Assembly: GCF_021018895.1 (NCBI RefSeq)
Contig: NC_079364.1
Span: forward strand, 29,806,701-29,870,700
Direction of reading: 5' to 3'
Origin: Seriola aureovittata
Taxonomy: Eukaryota; Chordata; Actinopteri; Carangiformes; Carangidae
Length of the DNA: 64,000 bases
Shown here: positions 1-11,924 of the stretch, piece by piece
Layout of the letters: every line of letters starts with the position of its first letter
Position numbering within the stretch: position 1 is the stretch's first letter
Translations under genes and position numbers: made by a program
The notes under the pieces: model-generated
What the model saw: the letters and a program-made list of their open reading frames with translations, nothing else
Told to the model about the DNA's origin: nothing
Database searches by the model: none

Positions 1-1590
1 TAACAACTTTCCCTGGGGCTTTCAAGTGCATATCATGATCTTCATCAGAGGGTTGTGGTATTTCTCTCAGACATATTCGTACATGAGCGCACACCCACAG
101 TATCTCGATTGCAATGTGTATGTGCAAAATGGGAGTAAATGAAACGTATGTGTGGACACGCGCTGGTCACTGTGAACACATTAAAGTCTTTTGTTCATGT
201 GTGTTTGAGTGTATTTTGGTGCAGGGTGTATGTTGCTATTTCACATGACAGGGGCGACAGATGAGTACCCAAGTCCTGTGGGCCCTGTGCTTTAGTAGCT
301 GGCATACTTCCTACTGCAAACATGACAATGGAGCCTCAATGGGTAAATCAGCATCTCTTCTGCCTGGAAACAAGAGCTCTGGAAAATGGCCCAGATTCCT
401 ACACACTGGACCCTGATTGGTTCAGATCAGGTCCACTTTTATATCTTGCAGCTGCAACATCTTTTTAGTCATTCGAGAGGACAAACCTGCCTGACATGGT
501 GCGTCTATAGGGATTTAGATAGACATACACGAGTGTTCTTTGATGGGGCATCTTAAACATGAAGATACAAAAATGAATTTCGTTAGTATTTTGGTCTCTG
601 TTTAGTCCCCTTTGCACAGGAGGAAGTAGAATACAAACTCAAATAAAAAAACTGAAAATTTCACCAAAACAAATTACTTTGAAATTTGATAATCAAATCC
701 CAATACAGTGCAAAGTTATCATCATACAGGATTTCTCCCTAAAACATAAACTGTTACCCTCTTACTGTCAATTATTGCCAGTTGTAACATCCATAGTCCT
801 TAAAACTGAATGAACTCATTGTCATGTTTATGAAATCAGTCTGAGACGACTTTTTCTGTGATACGGTGTGTTATCAGGTAACAGGCTGCGAACTTCATTT
901 TCCTCTAACATCTAAATGTGTTATGATGGTTGGTTGTGGAGGTAGATTTCCCTGGTAATGAGTGGCTGTGTGGAATGTGGCTTATAGTTTAGCCTTAACT
1001 GTAGCCAAAGGCTCATGGCCGCGGTCATGTTGCCTGTGTTGCATGTGTGTATGAAGTGCGTACACTCTCGTGAGGGGAGAGAGCTGTGGGAGGGCAAGTG
1101 TATTTTCAAATTCTGTCTTTTTTTTTTTTTTTCTAGATTTCTGCCTAGAGGACACAAATCAAAGTCCTTCTTGAAACAATCATGTGCTTTGTTTTGGAGG
1201 TATTTTGTGTTGTGTTCAAGGTTCTTGGAAACATTTGAATGAAGAATAGAAACACTACCACAGTTTATTTCATATTGTGCTGATTGTGGAATTCTCTCAG
1301 TTCTTTGCTGAGCTTTAGTAACATAATGTTAAATAAATGAACAAGCTCCAGTCAGCTGTCTGGATGAAAAAAACTCCATGAATGCTCAATGAAATACATT
1401 CCTTGACCCCTGCCGAGTCTGCATTCAGAGCACATCGAGAATGTCAAATGACCACCTTCTTATTGAGATATTAAACACTCTGACTTCATCAGTATTTTGC
1501 CAATGGTATTTACAAGACAAAACCTACAAAAACCCAGCCACCTTTGTCTTGGGAGCCCTCAATCGTACCGATTTACCTTATGTCTCTATT
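1..1590. other. Unique AT-rich non-coding sequence
   Basis: I see no exon, transposon or tandem array here apart from a T tract near 1,117-1,132. Short ORFs on both strands around 920-1,240 overlap each other and the T tract and show no protein-like composition. Confidence 0.6.
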
Positions 1591-1594
1591 TCCT

Positions 1595-2110
1595 AGGCAG
1601 AGGATGGCGTTGAGCATTATTCAATAGGCGGCTTTGATATCAACGGCGTCGTCTGGCGCTGAGGGTCAGGGATGATATGAGCAACCTCTGACATGATAAA
1701 TGTGTTTTTCTCCCCCTGCTCACACCTTCTTGGAGAGAAACATAATAACAAAAGTTTTCTCCCAAACTGAGAAAAAAACTTTTTTTTTTTTTTTTTTCCC
1801 TTTTTCTCCTGGTTCCCTTCCTTAACCCCCCTGTCCGCTTTCTCATAAGACAGAGAGAGAGAGAGAGAGGGACGACGGGGTGATTTGGGGGGGGGTGTCT
1901 GATTGCTATGCATTGTTTAGTTTCTTTCATTAATGCTGGGTGCCAGTCGAGGGCTACAGATGAACAATAGCAGGGGCCCCAGGCATGGATCAATAGCAGA
2001 TTGCTGATAGTGCCCCGTCCATTCTCCCCACCAGATTACATGATAAATGGGTCGGTCCATACACTGTGACAGGCCCAGGGCTAACAGGGCCCAGGTAAGG
2101 CCCTGCGTCT
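1595..2110. promoter_or_regulatory. Candidate conserved regulatory block
   Basis: This is a low-repeat block with balanced composition, interrupted by a T tract (about 1,782-1,798), a (GA)9 run (1,852-1,869) and a G tract. It carries GATA-like and homeodomain-like words and an octamer-like word (GCTATGCAT near 1,905-1,913). Overlapping minus-strand ORFs here run through the homopolymers and are not convincing. The call as an enhancer-like element is inference from texture only. Confidence 0.3.
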
Positions 2111-3790
2111 TCTGGATATCACATCCTTCATGTGTATGTGTACTGGGGTGTGTTTGTGACAGAGTGCATGTGTGGATCAGAATAGTGTACAAATTCTTAA
2201 ATTGTATATATGTGCATGCATGGATTCTCACACAGAAATGTTGTCTATAATAATAATGTTGATAATCAGATTTTCAAATTTGTAAATACAATAATCAAAG
2301 GCTAAATGAATAAATAGCCCATCGTGCCTTATTCTGTAAAATCGGAGACAAAACTAGAAAAATGAAAGATAATCAGAGTTAAACAATCATTCAGTCTGTT
2401 GATCATCTATAAACCAGAATATTTTCACCATTTCATGAAATTGAGTCATCGCATGCATTTACATCAAATGCAGGTGTTCTGAACCCTTTCCAACCAATGG
2501 CCCACTTGAAAATCTCAAAAATAATATGTATGATAAATAGAGAAATAACAATACCGAGGCCAAATAATGCCTCCTCAGAGCAGTTTTTTATTTTAATGAT
2601 AGTGATTGAACATTTGACTGAACTGAAATCAGGGTAAACATTAAGGAAGTTCCACAGTCTCCACAGTGGCTTGTCACGGTGATTGATATGAGAAAAAAAA
2701 CTGTGAAAGGAATTTTAAAATATTTTTAATATTTATATAATTACTTTTTTTTCACCCAAAGTGTTTGCAAATGATTTGTCGGCCGACTTAAACCTTCCGC
2801 AGGTCGGAAACCACTGATCCAATGTACAGTAACTCAAATTTACAATTCCTCCTGTTATTTCGCGCCCATGTCTCTCAGAATCACCAACAGGGTGGATGTT
2901 TGTGCAGCTGAAAAAGTGTGCATGTTTACACACCTGAGAGTGTGAGATTGAGCTCCTATCTTTGTCTATGGTGTGTGTGTGTGTATCTGTTTGTGTCTTT
3001 GTGTGTTTCGGCAATACAATGCGAGTATTATTGTGTGCATGTTTATGTTTATATACTGTATGTATTTGTTAAAATGGATGTGTGTGTGTGTTTGTGTGTG
3101 TGTGTGAGGCAGAGTCGAGGCACCGCAACAACAATGACTCTCCTATAATGGACATGGGGAGGACTGGGGCAGATATAAGGTTCCAAATTGGCAATTTACT
3201 GTAGCTACAGTAGGACAGAGTGTCAGCCAGGCTTCAGTCTAATAGGGGTTAAAAACCTTAAATGGAGCAAAGAGCAGCTCCTTGCTCTGCGTTGAACCAC
3301 AACACGAGTTAAGGCAAATGTACAAATTGATCCTGTGTTCTGTGAACGCCGTTTCCAATTATTTCCTCTCTTCCTGGCAATAACACGTCACCGCAACACC
3401 GTCTGTTTTTTTTTTTTTTTCCTTTTTATTTTTTATTTTTCCCGGTCGCATGTTCAAAACAAATGCTCGGGTATTTTCCCCTTAAGCCACACATTCGTCA
3501 TGGCATTTGTGATTTGTGTGATATTTTCCATAAAATAGATGGGAGTGAAACAAAGTGAAAGTTGCTATAATTCAAGGTCCTTTAGTAAAGCCGGGGAACA
3601 CCGGTGGCTAGTTAATCTACTCATTGACACGTTGTCCTCTGGTGCGGCTGAAGGACGGTCTTTAGACTAATGACCACACATATGGCGCGTCGCCCATTTA
3701 AAAGAGAAACAAACACCTCCTGGCCATGGAAGTGTGTGAGTACGTGGTGCAACGATGTGTGGAGACATAAAACTCATGCGTGCATACTGA
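2110..3790. other. Non-coding stretch with short TG runs
   Basis: It holds TG-rich simple sequence at about 2,970-2,984 and 3,079-3,107 and a T-rich tract at 3,407-3,440. Otherwise it appears unique, with no exon or transposon recognised. Confidence 0.55.
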
Positions 3791-3807
3791 AGCACACACT
3801 TGTCTGT

Positions 3808-3815
3808 CACACACA

Positions 3816-3882
<67 letters not shown>

Positions 3883-3914
3883 AGAAACAGTAAGTAATGG
3901 ATGGATGGATGGAT
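3808..3914. repeat. (AC)n microsatellite followed by (ATGG)n
   Basis: A pure AC run of about 32 units spans 3,817-3,880. After a 16-base gap comes a short ATGG array (about 3,898-3,914). The overlapping ORFs of Cys-Val or His-Thr are translations of this repeat. Confidence 0.95.
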
Positions 3915-4157
3915 ACTAAAATAAATACTAACATTTGAATGCAATGTAATGTAAACCAATGACTCGACTTAAACTTGACTATACATGATACGAAGTTAAA
4001 GATCACCTTTAATCATGACTGCTACCAAACAAACACCAAAAGGAGCATCTGACAGCACCCTAACCACCCACCCACTCACCCACCACCACCCAACTTACAC
4101 TTCCTCATTCCTCTTTGTCTTATTGTTCTCCATTTTCTCTCTTTCCTCTCTTTACAG

Positions 4158-4191
4158 GGACAAAGCCAGCAGACAGGCCAATGCTTTAAAG
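4158..4191 (+). CDS. Candidate 34-nt microexon (unassigned gene)
   Basis: A long C/T-rich tract (about 4,090-4,155) ends in TTTACAG, giving a strong splice acceptor at 4,156-4,157. It is followed by 34 nt and then a GT donor (AAAG, then GTGTGT) at 4,192. Read from 4,159 the segment encodes DKASRQANALK with no stop, a soluble and charged peptide typical of real exons. The first base would complete a codon begun in the previous exon. I do not recognise the parent gene and see no neighbouring exon of the same frame. A chance pairing of splice signals in a pyrimidine-rich region is a realistic alternative. Confidence 0.25.
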
Positions 4192-4794
4192 GTGTGTCAT
4201 TAGGTGTCTGCTGCACTCGTCCTCTGACACCGTGGATGATGTAACTGATGTGTGTTCATGATAGATGGGGTGCTCCGGAGCTTTGGGATTTTGACAAAAA
4301 TAAACTACTTTTTTAGGACAGCTGATGTGACGTGATGAGGGAGTGTGTTTTTGTCCTCCAAAGTGAGGACATTATGATACCCTAGAAAACTTTATTAAAT
4401 TTAACAACTTGAATTTAAGGTAATTATTGCTTTCTGGGTAATAAAATGAAGTCCTCATAAGTGCAGTGAATTCTTAGGTAGCGCGTTGCAAAGTCAGTCA
4501 CTGCACTATAACTTATAAAGTGATAATCTCAGGTGTGTTTAACAGGAGTGTGTGTCCACTCCCTGCGGTGTGTGTGCTGCTGGGATCAGTCACACAAACG
4601 ACAGTCTCTGTATGCAGCTGCTAAACACCTTCAACACAATTACACAAACCCTCCTCTACAACTGCCACACCCGCACTCACAGCCACATCTTTGGTCTGTG
4701 TTAGAGTAGAGTAAGAGTATACATGAGACATGATTCACAAATCCATGTGTAGAAATACTCACATAAGATGACTACTGCGTTCTTAAAAGTGAAG

Positions 4795-5190
4795 ACCCTC
4801 CCTCCTGATATTTTCAAGCGGCAACCTGAAGCCAAAACTGAAGTACCAAAACTGCATTTCCTCTAAAGGCCACTAGAGTTCAACTACTACCACTAGGCTC
4901 CAAAAGCACTAATCAGCAGACACCAGTGTCTGCACTCACCGAACCTGGCTTCTTGGCTTAGCCCGTTAACTAGCTAATTACATAGCAAATGAATTAGCCT
5001 TGTGTTAGCCTTTGAGCCAGATACCCGGCTGTTCTATTGATGCTAACAGGAGCGTATATTCTAGTACAGTTATTAAACTGGCAAACTGAGGCTCTGCCAA
5101 GAGCTCACTCTGAGCTTCAATACTGCTCTTCAGAAACCTGTTCCCTAGTGACGTCACAGAGGCTGCATTTTTATGTACAGTCTATGGTAA
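4795..5190 (+). repeat. Teleost dispersed repeat, GCCACTAGAG family, copy 1
   Basis: The part at 4,850-4,910 (AAACTGCA, CCTCTAA, GGCCACTAGAG, GGCTCCAAAAGC) matches the copy at 55,013-55,230 in order and orientation. The end (TACAGTCTATGG, 5,174-5,187) is a phrase I recall from the same group of fish repeats. The inside is diverged and partly expanded. The family is probably non-coding, and its class is unknown to me. Confidence 0.45.
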
Positions 5191-5550
5191 TAACAAAAAG
5201 GATGGAAGGGGTTTGTAAATAGTGGGGTGTGTGCCAAAAGTGGACCTCTATCAAAATTATTTGACCCCCATATAAACCTCCAGTTTCTCCCAGTTAAGTG
5301 ACATCAGACGTACTTCTGATATTGATACAACAATATTAAGTCCATTTGAATTAAAAGACCCACTGTCAAACTTTAACAACAATTTCTCCAATATGGCCTC
5401 CAATAATAAATAAAGTCTATTAAAATGAACAATAACACCAGATCCTTAAAATCATACTATACTGTTTATATTCATTTCAAAGACAAATAGAATTTCAGTC
5501 CAAAGCCTTTATTTTGAAATACACACATTAAAAAACTTTTCAGAGCAGAC
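5190..5550. other. Non-coding, nothing recognised
   Basis: AT-rich sequence without a tandem array, ORF of interest or recognised repeat. Confidence 0.5.
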
Positions 5551-5551
5551 A

Positions 5552-5630
5552 GAGGTTCCCACACTGGATTCAGACTGGTGACCTTGCAGGCACAGGGTTT
5601 ATGTCTCAGAAAACTAGGCCATCAGGACAA
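5552..5630 (-). repeat. Degenerate tRNA-like sequence (SINE head relic)
   Basis: On the minus strand a B-box-like word (AGTCTGAATCC, plus 5,566-5,577, against consensus GGTTCGAATCC) follows an A-box-like word (TGGCCTAGT, near plus 5,612-5,622) at about tRNA spacing. The cloverleaf ends no longer pair, so it is not a functional tRNA. It resembles the tRNA-derived head of fish SINEs. Confidence 0.4.
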
Positions 5631-5639
5631 TGCAGTGTG

Positions 5640-6480
5640 ATGCAATACACAGTCAATAGTTTCATAGTTTCATACTGATCAACAGCTGGTGGTAATGTGT
5701 CAAGAAACACAATAATGCCACAACAGAGGAAGTGAAGGAGAGTGAGAGCCAGGAAACATGGATGGAAACGATGGAGGCGTCAAACCTTTTTTTTCAAATG
5801 TTTCATGAGGAATTAATTAAATTTGTCACATTTGTTAGACCTCAAGTATGCACACAATGCACATACTGTATATGGGAAGTTAGAACATGTTCTTTGTACA
5901 GTTCATATTATGCATTTATTGGACATATTTCAAAACTTGTAACTCTAAACAAACTGTGAATTGGTAGCCTTTGAACAAATCCTATAGGAGGTTGACTGAC
6001 TAATTGCACTGATGTAGTGAAAAGAAAGATGTCTCTGTGAGTGCAGCAACAACATGTTTCATGTTTTGTTACAGCAAGTCAGTGTTGTTGCATGATCACA
6101 ATCATTCCATAATGATGCTGAAGTTCTGAGACCATGATATTTCTCTAAACCGAACCAAGTTGTTCTTGTGCGTGAACCTAACCAAACCTTAACCAGAGCA
6201 TTGTCACATTTTGAAACAGATTTATGGTTTAACAGTGGTTTGTAATGGTTTTAGAAGGTCATGAGACACAATATCAGTGACAAATGATAGCAAGAGATCA
6301 GAAAATATTTCTAAAGCAGTTACAAATGATGTATTTTGTCATTTGCAAATGGAGACTTGGTATACCTGAGGCAGGTCAGCTGTCTGTCACGGATATAACA
6401 CACATAGTGACAGGCAAAAGAATTGTGTGTGTAAGATAACTGTATTATTGAAAATTTCCACATAGTGACAATAGGCAACC
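5640..6480. other. Non-coding, nothing recognised
   Basis: AT-rich unique-looking sequence with no tandem array. The 75-codon plus-strand frame at 5,732-5,959 has no recognisable domain and no splice context. Confidence 0.5.
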
Positions 6481-6492
6481 ACCACCTAAAAT

Positions 6493-6556
6493 GCTCCAGC
6501 TGGCGACTGGAAACCTGGACCTGTCGGTGTGAGGCAACAGTGCTAACCATGCTACT
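6493..6556 (-). repeat. tRNA-like SINE fragment
   Basis: The reverse complement reads as a tRNA-like head: GTTAGCACTGTTGCCTCAC is a phrase I recall from a widespread fish element, with an A-box-like TGGTTAGCACTG and a corrupted B box near plus 6,503-6,513. Only the head is recognised. It lies just upstream of a C19/A-rich homopolymer pair. Confidence 0.4.
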
Positions 6557-6572
6557 TTGCCAATGTTTAATT

Positions 6573-6618
6573 CCCCCCCCCCCCCCCCCCCAAAAAAAAA
6601 AAAAGAAAAAAAAAAAGA
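6573..6618. repeat. C19 homopolymer followed by A-rich tract
   Basis: Nineteen consecutive C (6,573-6,591) run directly into an A tract broken by single G residues. The opposite strand is a G19 run. Confidence 0.95.
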
Positions 6619-6919
6619 AAATTGATACAGTTTTGTGAATAAATTAATAAATGACAGACAAGTTAAACCATAGGCCTGGGTCTGCACCTGTGGAACTGCT
6701 TTAGGCCTAATGAGCAAAAAGCAGCAGCAAAAACCATCAAATTATAAAATATGAGGAAACACTATAAGCACTGTGAGTATGTTTGAACAAAGTCTCTTTA
6801 GTCAGTTTGAACTGAGAAATTAACATTTCAACAAACCTACACTGGATACTCTCTGTGTTTAATATTGATACTAATTCACACAACTTCCCAGCATGTGGGA
6901 GACTTAAGACATCTGCTGC

Positions 6920-6955
6920 AGACAGAGAGAGAGAGAGAGAGAGAGAGGGGGAGAA
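6920..6955. repeat. (GA)n microsatellite
   Basis: About 12 GA units at 6,924-6,947, ending in a short G run. Confidence 0.9.
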
Positions 6956-7079
6956 AACGTGATCACTTGCACTGTAGGTGGAAGGCTTTGATCACCACTC
7001 TTCAACAAATGTAACTTCCTGACACACAGACACACACAGACACAGACACACACATACACGCTCAGATACATGCACCCAA

Positions 7080-7140
7080 AACCTGAAGAAGCACGGAGCG
7101 AGGGGGGTGGGGGTGGGGTCTGGGGGTGGGGGTGAGGGGT
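7080..7140. repeat. G-rich imperfect repeat
   Basis: Several runs of three to six G separated by T or TCT occur at about 7,103-7,138 (GGGGGGTGGGGGTGGGG type). It could form a G-quadruplex on the plus strand. Confidence 0.6.
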
Positions 7141-7529
7141 GAAGGAGCGGGAATGATGATGAGAGAAGGTGAAAGACTGCAGGCCACTAGAATAATCCTC
7201 TAGTCTTTAATTAAAACTTCCTAATGATCACAGGGAGAACGACAGACTGGAGGTGGGGGGGGAGAGAGGGAGACGGAGAGATAAAGAGCAAGGAAGAGAT
7301 GAAAAGTCATTTTGTCTTCCTTTTTTTTTTTTACTTTCTTTCCTTACATCAAACCCTTATCTGTCCCCATCAGCTCTCCTCTCCCTTTCCTCCACACATA
7401 CACGACTGTTTCAGTGAACATTTATCTGTCATTGAACTGTAAGCAGATGAAACACTAGCATGTGCAGATGGTCAGAGGTTCTCAGGCATGACACAGAGCC
7501 TCAAACAGACTCACAGCAGGCTCCATGCA

Positions 7530-7532
7530 CCC

Positions 7533-7577
<45 letters not shown>
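7530..7577. repeat. C20 tract joined to (CA)14
   Basis: About 20 C residues (7,530-7,549) continue without a break into a CA run to about 7,577. Confidence 0.95.
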
Positions 7578-7579
<2 letters not shown>

Positions 7580-7582
<3 letters not shown>

Positions 7583-9120
7583 GAAGCCTTTGGAACCTGT
7601 ATGAGCTGATTTCTGTCTGCACCTTTCACAGGGACGTCATAGTGATTAAAATGATCGCTGTGTTAAGCATTTTCAAACCGCTTATCTCACTGTATTTATA
7701 CATGGGCCAAGCTTAGTATTTCATCACACTTGAGTAGGGTTACGTCAGGCAGAGAAATACACGAGGCCAGTTGGGGTTGTTTTTTTCCCCTGTTGCTGTT
7801 TTCAGGCATACATGAGTCAAGCATCAATGCACAAACTTTTACTGATGTTTGGCTATTAAATATCTAAAGGGATTTACTGGTCCAGGTCTAAAACCCATGT
7901 CATGCTGTAACATTAGAAATCTGTTTGGTTTGATTGTTTGGTGTAAGCTGATCGTCCGAGCTTAAGTAAGTTAGTCTTGAGTCATGCAAATAGTGACGTT
8001 CATTGACGTGAACACTGTCAACTACTCAGCAGCAAAGACTCCCCATCATTATCAACCGAACTGATAGTGAGCTTGGGGGTGACTCAGGGTAGTTGGACAC
8101 AAGGGAAATTATTTCAAAATAAAACAGGAAATCATAAATACAAAATCCAAACAGTCATTATAGGGGTAAATCATGACAATTATAGTGTTGAATTAATAAC
8201 TTTATGTACTACTACTACTACTACTACTAATAATAATAATAATAATATTTATGTAGAATTACAAAAAGACAAAAAAACCAAACAGTTTTTCTTCCTGTAA
8301 ATGTCAACCAGGAGCATTATGGGAAATAATCTCAAAGGAATCTAGTCATAGTTTTTCAAATAGTGACCCTGGAAAATCCCCAGTCTTTACAAAATCTTAG
8401 TGTGAGACTAAAACCTCTGTGACTCATGGCACATTGTCTTTAGATGTGAGAGGGTGTCAGACTCTAGTCTTTCAAAAGTCTTCTGTTGATCACTACTCTA
8501 TACAGTGTTGGGCAAGAATTTTGTTTTTTGTTGAAGTCTGATAAAAGCTATCAATAATCCATAACAACTATTTTCAGTAATAGATGATATTCTGAGGGTG
8601 ATGGATTCTGACTCTTTTACAGTATTTGTGTAACTGTATTAAAGGCACAGTTCAAACATGCACACTGCTTTTAATGTACAGCGTGTAAAGCTGGCACTGA
8701 GTTCTAATCCACACTACAAATTGTTTGTGATTAGTCTAGATTAAGACAAATCAATAAAGGTTAATGCTCTTTACTTCGAATCACCTCCCTCACGGTATTT
8801 CAGGAAAAGATTTAATGTCATAAATATTTTTTCTTTTATATTCCTTTAGTGCAGAGACTGCTTTAGAAGCAGCAATGAGACTAATACACTGAGTGAATGT
8901 ACACCTACAGCATATCTTAAGGCAACAGCAAGAGTTTAAACTGTGGGAACAATGTATGAGTCAAAGCTGAGAGTAGTTTTAGAGGTGGAGGAGTACTGGC
9001 TGAGAAACACAAAGCTCATATCCCACGGGGAAATTTATTAGAAGTCCCAGCCTCTTGTTCATTTTGTAAAGGCTTTTCCAGAGGCAAACATTACTTTCAT
9101 TCTCCTGACGCTGGCATAGG
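7580..9120. other. Non-coding stretch with a small trinucleotide compound repeat
   Basis: The only tandem structure is a (TAC)n/(TAA)n compound at 8,206-8,246. The 77-codon frame across it (Thr and Asn runs) is an artefact of that repeat. Nothing else recognised. Confidence 0.55.
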
Positions 9121-9125
9121 CATAT

Positions 9126-9127
<2 letters not shown>

Positions 9128-9160
<33 letters not shown>
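9128..9160. repeat. (GT)n microsatellite
   Basis: About 16 GT units. Confidence 0.95.
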
Positions 9161-9162
<2 letters not shown>

Positions 9163-9307
9163 TGGGTGTGTGAAAAAGAGAGGAAGAGTGAGACTGTTCA
9201 CATACTCAATATTCAGCCTGCAGATGAGTTCTGTTTTGCTCTCAGATTAAACATGGAGGAGTCCCAGGTCAGTTACTTATGACACACACTGTTCCATCCC
9301 TCACCAT

Positions 9308-9309
<2 letters not shown>

Positions 9310-9344
<35 letters not shown>
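9310..9344. repeat. (AC)n microsatellite
   Basis: About 17 AC units. It lies 150 bp from the preceding GT run and in opposite phase, so the two could pair as a loose inverted repeat. Confidence 0.95.
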
Positions 9345-9346
<2 letters not shown>

Positions 9347-9349
9347 TGC

Positions 9350-10600
9350 AGTGGGGGAGTGAGAGAACAATCTCCAATCCCCCCGATGCAACTATTCATA
9401 AATATCAAAACAGGAAAGTCGAGCCTCTTGCTATCAAATCCACGATAGCATGCAAGGGTAATATGTTTTCAAATGGCACATGAGAAATGTGCTTATGACA
9501 ATGATGAAACAAGATAGCAGTGGTGATGGAACAGGCATATCCCTGGTGTGGTTTGTCTTGTTGCATTGTAATCACACTTTGCCTAAAGTGTGCGCTGATA
9601 TCGGAACTTGTGCGATGATATCAGATCAGTACTCCCACCAAACTTTATAGACACGAAGAGGAAATCAGAAATAAATGAACTAACTCTTCTGTCTAATGGT
9701 CCTCGGTGCTAAACACCTAATTTCTTTGCTCATCTCGGTCACTATCACCATTTTACTGTTGATTCTTTCTTCTCTGTAGCCTATTAAGCCTGGTCTTTCT
9801 TAAGTTATATAAATAAATAATATCAATATAATATTTTTTATATTATAGTGAATCAATTGATTGATCCAAGTGTTTCCTACCAACAGTCAGTCTTTTAACC
9901 ATGACCATGATCGAGCTAAGACCATAACCACGTGTTTATTACTGTAACCATGATGTTTAGCCTTTAGGACTTGTTGTGTTGCTAATAGCGACAAACCCAC
10001 AGAGAATTATCATCCAACTCTGCATTTTAGCTTCTTTTAGCCCATTGTTTCCACTCAGGAAATATCTGCCTTTACTCCTCAGAAGGAGAGTGAAGAGTGG
10101 TCTTACCTTTTTGTCAGGTAGCCAGAAACATGACCTCAAATGAAGGCATGTCCACTATATCACCTTTCGAAAGGGGTAGTTGTAATAGTTAAAATATGGT
10201 ATTTTCCCCTCTGCTGAATATGACATCATATCTCAGTGAATATCACCATGACTTTTTTTCACCCAATAATAAGGTGGAGTTAAGAGAGTTGCATTTTCAT
10301 CAGTGAATGTTCACCTTACCATGATGGATAAGAAGATTGTGTTTTAAAAGTTGTAAACTGCCCACAAATTGCTAGATCTACATTACTGTGCATCCCTCCA
10401 CGGAACGGTCACAGCATTGCCTTTGCTGGTTGCGTTTTCACATTGTGTGTCAGCAGAAGTGTGTGCGTTTTGCTACATCACAGTTGTGTTGTCTATTGTA
10501 TTGTTTACTGACCCCTCTCTCCTTCCTCTGTCTCCACCAGTCTTGGATGACAGGTGACATTTAGTGGCAGGAAAAGACCTAGGTGGCTGATTGCCTTATT
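9350..10600. other. Non-coding, no clear feature
   Basis: Mostly unique AT-rich sequence. The part at about 9,960-10,110 (CATTTTAGCTTCTTTTAGCCCATTG region) has the flavour of a decayed dispersed repeat, but I could not match it to another copy in the window. Confidence 0.45.
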
Positions 10601-10616
10601 CTCTGTATTGGAGTAC

Positions 10617-10650
10617 GTGTGTGTGTGTGTGTGTGTGTGAGTGTGTGTCT
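10617..10650. repeat. (GT)n microsatellite
   Basis: About 16 units, slightly interrupted. Confidence 0.9.
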
Positions 10651-10814
10651 CTGTGTGTGACAAATTTGGTGTATTCCCAGCCAGACGGGTCACTCAGAGT
10701 ATTACATGTGGCCTGCAGGGGCAATGGGTAGAGGAAATGAAGGGCTATTAGAGGGAGAGAGGGAGAGAGAGAAAAGACTGGCAGAACAGATAGACAGAGA
10801 GAAAGACAGAGACA

Positions 10815-11300
10815 TTTAAGCTAGAGGCTATGTGACAGTGGAGACTGCCCAATAATGATGATGTGTTCCTATCAATCTAACCATGGCTGCATGTTGGCAC
10901 CACAGCCCACAGCTAGGCCGCGCAATGCTCAATATCATATTAAATATAGTGTTAGACCCAAAACAAATAATAATAACGGTCATTTCAATAGTAAAGGGAG
11001 AGTTTACATTCACCGATAAAGAGTTGAATCACTCGGTTACGGGTAATCTTTCTTTGTAATACTGCAAAAATAGTTCTCCCCAGAGAAGAGGGAGAGGGAG
11101 AGAGGCTTTTCTGCGCAGCCACATTTGCATGATGAGAAAGCACCGCTCATATTCATCTTAGTAAAGTCACAGTAAATGACTCCAACAGCATTATCATCTG
11201 TTTTACGCAGGTGTGCAGCCAGGGAAAATCACTCACTTCAATCAAAAAAAGCTGCGGCTCGCTGCGTAAGGAGCCTCATTTTTTACCATCACACTGGAGG
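10815..11300. promoter_or_regulatory. Candidate conserved regulatory block with octamer site
   Basis: This is a low-repeat block containing a perfect POU octamer ATTTGCAT at 11,123-11,130 and several AT-rich homeodomain-like words around 10,930-11,000. No ORF is convincing on either strand. Enhancer function is inferred from motif content, not shown. Confidence 0.35.
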
Positions 11301-11920
11301 ACATAGGAATTAGAAGAGAGAGACACGGAGGCTGGGAGGGAGAGAAACGTAATAACTTTGTTTTCTCGGCGGTTCACAGAGGCGATTTTACCCACACGGC
11401 TGTGGGATGATTTGTATTAGTGTGTATGCGGATTTTCCCAAGATTGCTACTCGCAGAGTGAGAGCAGAGTGAAGCAAACACACCACAGGGAAGCCATTTC
11501 TTTGGAAAACTACTGGACATCCGCCTGCTAGCCTGTGGATATTCCTCCTGATTCCTGCTGCCTATGGATAGAGTGGCTGGTGCACTTTGGTTAAATTATA
11601 CAACATTTAAAGAGATTATTGGGATTATTGTGAATAGTGCAGCCTGATTGTTTAGTGCCTAGTGTGCCTGTTAGCATCAGCCTGTTTTCAAACATTTCAA
11701 CAACAAAATGGCTGTATGTGAGGACTGTAATCTGGTCTACTCATAGCTGGAGAGCAACCTCCACTGGCTGGCAAATGAAATCTGGGAAAAGGAAAGATCT
11801 ATCAGCAGCTCTTTAGTTCCCTGAATTTTTTTCAGCATATGTTTTAAAGTATGACAGAACTGTTTATTGTGGTGATTTTTAAGTTCATGCTGATGGCTCC
11901 TCAAACATTCACGATGCAGA
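11300..11920. other. Non-coding, nothing recognised
   Basis: Moderately GC-balanced sequence without tandem arrays or splice-bounded ORFs. Confidence 0.5.
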
Positions 11921-11924
11921 TATT

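Noticed and set aside
3667..4006. ORFs of repeated Cys-Val and His-Thr across the (AC)n arrays, here and at other AC/GT repeats (e.g. 16,690-17,213, 23,727-24,170, 40,558-41,037)
   Set aside because: They are six-frame translations of dinucleotide repeats, which lack stops in several frames. No start context, splice signal or non-repeat domain supports them.
5552..5630. Functional tRNA gene
   Set aside because: The B box is corrupted and the acceptor stem does not pair. It is better explained as a SINE or tRNA relic.
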